DNA from: Candidatus Omnitrophota bacterium
Lineage (GTDB): Bacteria; Omnitrophota; Gorgyraeia; Zapsychrales; JANLHA01
Direction: 5' to 3'
Assembly: GCA_023143685.1 (NCBI GenBank)
Contig: JAGLHE010000072.1
Location: forward strand, 1-32,528
Length of the DNA: 32,528 nucleotides
The position numbers and the translations under genes were made by a program. Of the stretch, positions 27,663 to 32,528 are shown piece after piece; positions within the stretch are counted from its first letter, which is position 1, and each line of letters starts with the position of its first letter. A model generated the notes under the pieces. That model saw only the letters and a program-made list of their open reading frames with translations, was not told where the DNA came from and ran no database searches.

Positions 27663-28382
27663 CTAATCTGTCATCTCTTTTATATCACCCTTCTTATTCT
27701 TAGCTTTTTCAATCCAAGTTTTAACGCTTGATTGGGCTTGTTTTAGATTTGAAATTTTAGAACGTAAAACATCATCATTTGCCATACAACATTTTTTGTA
27801 CTTCTTACCACTTTCACATGGACATTTACAATTTCTAACATTTCCCATGCCAGAGTAAATATTCCAAGAAAGAGTATCTTCACAAGAACTAATTGTTTCA
27901 GTAAGCTCTTTATCCTTTTCGATATAACCATTTTTTCCATGAGCATATGCCTTCCACGGCTCTTTCCCTTTAAGCCTATAATACGATTGCCAGAAAAAAT
28001 AGGGAACAACTCTTCTTACTAAGAATTCAAATGCTGAGATGCATGCATCCTCAGGATAGATCCCTAAACAACACGATCCATCTTTAAACATATGAAGATC
28101 CAATAACTTAATATTTTGATCTTTAGCATAATTAATAATTTTTTCTGAACGCTCATATACTTTTGGTAAACGCAGATGAGACTTATTGAAATCTATCTCT
28201 ATTTCATATAAATCTGTAATCGAATTTTCATCATCTTTAAATTCAAGCTCGCCCTTTTTTTCATTATAACAACATATAAAATTAAGAGTGCCCCAAATTC
28301 TTTGATGATTCTCTTCATAATTAAGCTCGGGAAAATATATGGAAATATCTGAACAATCTTCTTTTTTTAACTTAATTGTCAT
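27663..28382 (-). CDS. CBASS-associated E2-like (Cap2 short-type) protein with C-terminal SEC-C zinc motif
   Basis: LPKVYERSEKIINYAKDQ...LHMFKDGSCCLGIYPED resembles the prokaryotic E2 active-site region; C-terminal CKCPCESGKKYKKCC is a SEC-C motif; overlaps the CD-NTase gene. Confidence 0.6.
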   Translation of the reverse strand: MTIKLKKEDCSDISIYFPELNYEENHQRIWGTLNFICCYNEKKGELEFKDDENSITDLYEIEIDFNKSHLRLPKVYERSEKIINYAKDQNIKLLDLHMFKDGSCCLGIYPEDACISAFEFLVRRVVPYFFWQSYYRLKGKEPWKAYAHGKNGYIEKDKELTETISSCEDTLSWNIYSGMGNVRNCKCPCESGKKYKKCCMANDDVLRSKISNLKQAQSSVKTWIEKAKNKKGDIKEMTD

Positions 28383-29352
28383 AAAAAGGCTTACTTACAG
28401 GAACAGTTAATGGGGCAGCTTTTAACAAAGAATTAGTAGTTTCTTTCTCTTTTCCTAAAGGAAACCTATCTCCAAAAATTTTTCTCCAAAATTCAGATGA
28501 TTCTTTCTCACAATCTGAATCAATCGCCTTCTGAGCGTTATCACTAAAAGATGTCAGTTCATTAATTACAGTATCTTTCGAATAACTAGTTAAAAGATCC
28601 TCATCGGTAGGAATCGTTGGTCGATAGCAGGTGAAGTTGGAGTTTAATGATGTTTTGATAGATTTAATTGTTTCTTTCAAAGAGAGATCATCACGATCAT
28701 CATTATAAAAATGGTTACATGCTAATATCGTCAAAATAAAGCCAGAGGGCAACTTAAGGCTGCTATTTTTATCTTCACGAAAGTCCTTCCATGCTTTTAA
28801 ATAACGAATAACTCGTTGTAATTGACCGTTACTATTTGCATCAGAAATATTTTTATCTACCCAATCTTTGAAGGCTTTAGGGTCACTAGGAATGTATCCT
28901 TTTGATTTATGTGTCAACTGAGGAGTATCACCATTTTTTTCAATCCAATAAGAAGGCAGGTCGATATGATGCCCATCTGCATATATCACGCGAACGCAAG
29001 TTGTTTTGTCAACTTCACTTTCGGCATGGTCTTCCACCGCTTTCTTAATTCGATCATGATAGGTGGCAGGCTCTTTCCTATCTGATTCAGGACAGATAAA
29101 ATAGATGCCATCATCCAGATCGTATGGTTCTTTTATCTCTCCATTGGATGTTTCTTTTTTTATCGGATTCAAATTTGTATTTAAAGGGAACGATCCTTGA
29201 GAATAAAATTTAGGAACCTCCCATTCTTTTTCTTTAAAATATTTTCTAATTTTGTCCCGCAACGATTTTCTGTTACTTTTTAGCTTGCTAATCTTTGTAT
29301 CATTGATTCTGATTTCTTTATCAAATTTAGTAAATAATTTACGTGTATCCAT
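28372..29352 (-). CDS. CD-NTase (cGAS/DncV-like nucleotidyltransferase, CBASS); start re-assigned to ATG at 29352 overlapping the upstream stop
   Basis: SQGSFPLNTNL...YDLDDGIYF...ADGHHIDLPSYWIEK: GS + DxD + third Asp of CD-NTases. Confidence 0.85.
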   Translation of the reverse strand: MDTRKLFTKFDKEIRINDTKISKLKSNRKSLRDKIRKYFKEKEWEVPKFYSQGSFPLNTNLNPIKKETSNGEIKEPYDLDDGIYFICPESDRKEPATYHDRIKKAVEDHAESEVDKTTCVRVIYADGHHIDLPSYWIEKNGDTPQLTHKSKGYIPSDPKAFKDWVDKNISDANSNGQLQRVIRYLKAWKDFREDKNSSLKLPSGFILTILACNHFYNDDRDDLSLKETIKSIKTSLNSNFTCYRPTIPTDEDLLTSYSKDTVINELTSFSDNAQKAIDSDCEKESSEFWRKIFGDRFPLGKEKETTNSLLKAAPLTVPVSKPFYDN

Positions 29353-29951
29353 TATTTTTCTCCCTTCAGGATTTTTGAAACTTCTATACAACCTTTTGTT
29401 TGAGGATTACGATTAGTAAAATAATATCCTGGAAGCGTAATGCTATTATTATTCTTCATGATTTTTAAAACATTCATACCATCATGTGGATCAAGGGTAT
29501 CTCCATCTTTGCATGACCCTCGGTTGTGGTAATAAAAATAAAGGTACTGATCACCAACTTCATCAGTTTTTATAAATGCTTCTGTGCTAACTGATTGCGT
29601 GCTGTTTTCATTTTCTTTGCTAAATATTGTTGTAACTTTGATATTTGAACAAGTTTGTTTAATTTCCATTTTGCTGGCTTTTGTTCTATTCTCCTCATTC
29701 CAATAGAAAGATATATTTCCTTCATAATGGCCATTCAAATTAGGAATCGTAGTCATTAAATTAAGTACTGGATATTTCCATAGTATTTTGTCATAAATCG
29801 AAAGAAAGCACATCACGATTGCTGTGGGGCCAATCCCTTGAAGAAAACCATAACCCCAAAATTTTGCAAGAATCCATGATGAAAAAGCCCATAAAAGGCC
29901 TATCCCCGGAATTAACACTTGCGGCTTGTAGTAAGTAAATTTTATTTGCAT
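29352..29951 (-). CDS. CBASS effector, Cap15-like (two TM helices plus C-terminal beta-barrel)
   Basis: Two N-terminal TM segments then IPNLNGHYEGNISFYWNEENRTKASKMEIKQTCSNIKVTTIFSKENENSTQSVSTEAFIK...LYFYYHNRG...HDGMNVLKI...LPGYYFTNRNPQTKG; directly upstream of the CD-NTase. Confidence 0.65.
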   Translation of the reverse strand: MQIKFTYYKPQVLIPGIGLLWAFSSWILAKFWGYGFLQGIGPTAIVMCFLSIYDKILWKYPVLNLMTTIPNLNGHYEGNISFYWNEENRTKASKMEIKQTCSNIKVTTIFSKENENSTQSVSTEAFIKTDEVGDQYLYFYYHNRGSCKDGDTLDPHDGMNVLKIMKNNNSITLPGYYFTNRNPQTKGCIEVSKILKGEK

Positions 29952-30021
29952 GGCACCTCCTGACAGTCTTTGCCTATTTCAGTTTTCATCGTTTCGTAAA
30001 AGGGATGAATAAATTCTTTAG

Positions 30022-30642
30022 TTATTTTATCAACTTATTTAATTCTTCCACCAACAAATGCACGGTTGTGGAAGGTATCATATCCGAAGGATTTAGTTCT
30101 TCGTGTAACTGTAAAAGTTTTTCAGCATTCTTAATTGCGTCGTTTTGATTGGTTAATAAAATGTCATACATTTCTGTGCTGTTTTTTTTATATTTTTTGC
30201 CTAATGCACTTGATAATTTCTCAATGTACTTTTTACGATTAATTCCTGCTGTAAAATATTCAAAATGTAAAACATACCATAACTCAAATGCTTCGTTTGA
30301 ATAGGCAGTTTTAAAGCCATACGAGTCAGCCATTTGAATGGCAGTGTTAAATTGCTCTTTCGTAAAAGAGTCTTTATCAAAAACACACCAAACTTGATCA
30401 TATGGAACCTTGTTTTGTTTTGCTTCTTGGGCTTTCTTTTTTGCGAAAGTAATTAAGGATTTTGTATTAAATCCATCTCCAAGAATTGTGACTTCTGCAG
30501 AGCTTACAGGGAAAGATTTAAAATAATTTGGTTCAGTTTTTTCTCCTTCACAGACAATAAGAATATGTTGCTTTGCAGATCTTGTTGCAAGTTTGCGTTG
30601 TAGTCTAGCTTTATTCTTATGAAAGAGATTATCAGTTCCCAT
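30022..30642 (-). CDS. rloB: RloB-family protein (TOPRIM-like; AbiLii-type); start re-assigned to 30642
   Basis: KQHILIVCEGEKTEPNYFKSF, VWCVFDKDSFT, AYSNEAFELWYVLHFEYF. Confidence 0.85.
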   Translation of the reverse strand: MGTDNLFHKNKARLQRKLATRSAKQHILIVCEGEKTEPNYFKSFPVSSAEVTILGDGFNTKSLITFAKKKAQEAKQNKVPYDQVWCVFDKDSFTKEQFNTAIQMADSYGFKTAYSNEAFELWYVLHFEYFTAGINRKKYIEKLSSALGKKYKKNSTEMYDILLTNQNDAIKNAEKLLQLHEELNPSDMIPSTTVHLLVEELNKLIK

Positions 30643-31915
30643 AGTTGACCTCAAAATCACGAACGTGTGGAACTGACCCATAAATTCCGCTTAAATAACT
30701 TTTTTCATAGCTTGCATCATTACGAACTTTTTTACCGTTTTTAGGATCTTTAAACTCAACCAAAGAGAACAATTCGCTTGCACCATATTGATCTTTTTCT
30801 GTAAACCAAATTTGGTCTCGGCGGAATAAATCTTTATCTAATACATTTGTATTGTGAGATACAAAAACCAATTGGGCATTATTACGATTCATTTGGGATG
30901 AATTAAATAATTGGCAAATAGCTTTAATCAACTTGGGGTGTAATCGTGAGTCTAATTCATCAACAATGAGGACTTTTCCATCGCCTAAAGTATCAATAAT
31001 CGGACCGCAAAGTTCAAAGAATTTTTGCGTGCCGCGAGATTCATTGTTTAAGTCAAAGTCAATTGTTCCAACGATTTTTCCTTTTGAATCATATTGTTTG
31101 TGGGAAGTTTTTACTTCATTAATAATGACTTTTTCATTTTTTCCGCCCATTTGTTCTGAAATTGCAGCAGGTAGATTATTGGGGCTGATTTCCTTCTCTA
31201 CAATTTTAAAATCATCAATGCCTAAATCGGCTTTTTTAAGAAAGTTTAGAACAATATTTTTGCCGTTTTCTGTGTTGGATAAATGGCAAGTTATAGAGCC
31301 ATATTTTTGGGAATTGATGCCCGAAATGCAATTAAAAGACGAGAACCATTCCATAATATTTTTTGCAATTTCACCATTAAATTGTGCAGATACAGATAAT
31401 AGCAAAGCATTCGGTCTAATACGGTTCGCATCGATTAAAGGTTGTTCGCTTTTAAAATGGCGACTCAATTTAAATTCTTGACCTTTACGAACAAACACTT
31501 CTAGCTCTTGAACGTTTGGGACATAATAAAGCCATTCCTCTGAAACTTCTTTTTCTGTTACTGAAAAACCATATCTGTATTGAGTGTTTTTATGGATAAA
31601 GGTGATTTCAAAGCAGGATGGATTTTTTGCATTTTCTGTGTTTAGCAAAAATCTTTCAACAGGAATTGCTTCTGTTGATTGTGTTTCTTTAGAAGAGTTA
31701 ACAATGAAATTCTTCATAAAACACATGGCTTGAAAGAAATTACTTTTGCCACTTGCGTTTGGGCCGTAAATTGTTGCACTTTTTAACAGCGAAATATTTC
31801 TGGAGGCTTGAAAAGTATTTTTATTTTTGTGTTCTTTCGTTGAAGAAGCGACCAAGCTTAATGTCGTTTCATTCTTAAATGATTTAAAATTCTTAACTGT
31901 AAATTGAACTAACAT
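30632..31915 (-). CDS. rloA: AAA15-family ABC-type ATPase, RloA/AbiLi-like
   Basis: FTVKNFKSFKNETTLSLVAS, Walker A YGPNASGKSNFFQAM, Walker B KVLIVDELDSRLHPKL, QLVFVSHNTNVLD. Confidence 0.88.
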   Translation of the reverse strand: MLVQFTVKNFKSFKNETTLSLVASSTKEHKNKNTFQASRNISLLKSATIYGPNASGKSNFFQAMCFMKNFIVNSSKETQSTEAIPVERFLLNTENAKNPSCFEITFIHKNTQYRYGFSVTEKEVSEEWLYYVPNVQELEVFVRKGQEFKLSRHFKSEQPLIDANRIRPNALLLSVSAQFNGEIAKNIMEWFSSFNCISGINSQKYGSITCHLSNTENGKNIVLNFLKKADLGIDDFKIVEKEISPNNLPAAISEQMGGKNEKVIINEVKTSHKQYDSKGKIVGTIDFDLNNESRGTQKFFELCGPIIDTLGDGKVLIVDELDSRLHPKLIKAICQLFNSSQMNRNNAQLVFVSHNTNVLDKDLFRRDQIWFTEKDQYGASELFSLVEFKDPKNGKKVRNDASYEKSYLSGIYGSVPHVRDFEVNYGN

Positions 31916-31950
31916 AGTTCTTTTCTCCTTTTTTATGTGAATGTAGAAAA

Positions 31951-31979
31951 ACTATAGCACACAATAAAGAAAATGTCAA
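31951..31979 (-). promoter_or_regulatory. Sigma70-like promoter of the defence island
   Basis: Minus strand TTGACA-N17-TATAGT, followed by AAGGAG before the rloA ATG at 31915; flanked upstream by TGAGAA-AAA-TTCTCA (31984-31998). Confidence 0.75.
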
Positions 31980-32180
31980 TAATTGAGAAAAATTCTCATA
32001 AAGTGGTTTTTGTGCAGTGGGTTTGGAGAGAAAAATAGGGTTTTAATGTGTGGATATGTATAATTTTAAAACTTACTGTTACTTACTATTCATTATATTT
32101 TACTTCGCCAAAAATTCAACTTATTTCTTTCTATCTCTTTTATACTTAGTCACTTATAGCATTAATCAGTTTCAACAGCA

Positions 32181-32228
32181 TTTCACCATAGAGAGACATA
32201 CGGCCAGCCGTACGTTCGTATGGTGAAA
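32181..32228. repeat. Nested palindrome: TTTCACCATA...TATGGTGAAA enclosing TACGGC-CA-GCCGTA
   Basis: Perfect 10-bp outer arms and perfect 6-2-6 inner palindrome, upstream of the defence operon. Confidence 0.85.
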
Positions 32229-32267
32229 CTTTTAGGAGTTATTGGTTTAGTGTTAAGTTCTGACCCA

Positions 32268-32528
32268 CTAATTAAGGATCTCCTCCCTTACATTCAAAAC
32301 AGTCTTTTCTTTTATAGTAACAACAACAAACGATTGATCTTCAACTTCAATCAGAACACTCCTGACATGAAAGTCTAAAGGCGCATCACCGTTTTCTGTC
32401 TTTACCGTCATATGGCATTCCTGTGAGTTTTGTTCGCCATTTTGCGCAGTAACGATGGATTTCACGGCACCGCATTCACTACAGAATTCAGAGGTTCCGC
32501 AGCCCGCTTCTTCTTTGTCTGAATAGAT
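32268..32528 (-). CDS. C-terminal fragment of an ORF entering from the right edge (PAS-like sensory domain with Cys cluster)
   Basis: Frame stays open to the edge: IYSDKEEAGCGTSEFCSECGAVKSIVTAQNGEQNSQECHMTVKTENGDAPLDFHVRSVLIEVEDQSFVVVTIKEKTVLNVREEILN*. Confidence 0.5.
   Translation of the reverse strand: MYSDKEEAGCGTSEFCSECGAVKSIVTAQNGEQNSQECHMTVKTENGDAPLDFHVRSVLIEVEDQSFVVVTIKEKTVLNVREEILN

Noticed and set aside
29952-30015. Short ORF (VDKITKEFIHPFYETMKTEIGKDCQEVPCK) in the gap between rloB and the Cap15-like gene, possible leader peptide
   Set aside because: About 15 codons from its ATG, no RBS of its own; overlap with the next gene start is suggestive but unsupported.
1-32528. CRISPR arrays, tRNA/rRNA genes, transposase or integrase genes
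   Set aside because: No regularly spaced repeats, no cloverleaf/rRNA-like sequence and no recognisable transposase or integrase motifs were seen by eye; a tRNAscan/Infernal/ISfinder run would be decisive.

Overview
A gene-dense window, probably from an Omnitrophota (OP3)-like anaerobic bacterium; this assignment is inferred from the style of the giant secreted proteins. Blocks from left to right: (1) two tandem minus-strand paralogous giant secreted proteins (<1..5460, C-terminus off the edge, and 5722..~8994). They share N- and C-terminal blocks, and unrelated or shuffled modules between them are repeatedly separated by an S-S-P-(V/I/L) motif. (2) Housekeeping genes: DUF192, M48 protease, Maf, PyrE, then divergent ComF-LptF-LptG. 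(3) A long minus-strand operon for anaerobic oxidative-stress defence plus an RND/LolA-like/beta-barrel export set: a rubredoxin missing from the ORF track, PNPOx-like, RND, LolA-like, barrel, DUF2892-like, rubrerythrin, ferredoxin, DsrE, desulfoferrodoxin, Ogg, Rrf2. A promoter with an embedded perfect 10-7-10 palindrome precedes it. (4) A GT-C type glycosyltransferase and a protoporphyrinogen-oxidase-like FAD oxidoreductase. (5) A defence island of RloA/RloB (AbiL-like) followed by a compact CBASS-like cassette (Cap15-like beta-barrel effector, CD-NTase, E2-like protein with SEC-C tail) and a MerR-like HTH ORF that appears frameshifted at an A7 tract. Main unusual signals: the SSPV-punctuated modular giant proteins; a ~95-bp palindromic element present three times, twice inserted in frame inside unrelated membrane-protein genes; the short CBASS next to RloAB; a palindrome-embedded promoter; a probably leaderless comF promoter; and small repeats that supply start codons or flank pyrE. 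All calls come from reading the sequence; no database search was run.
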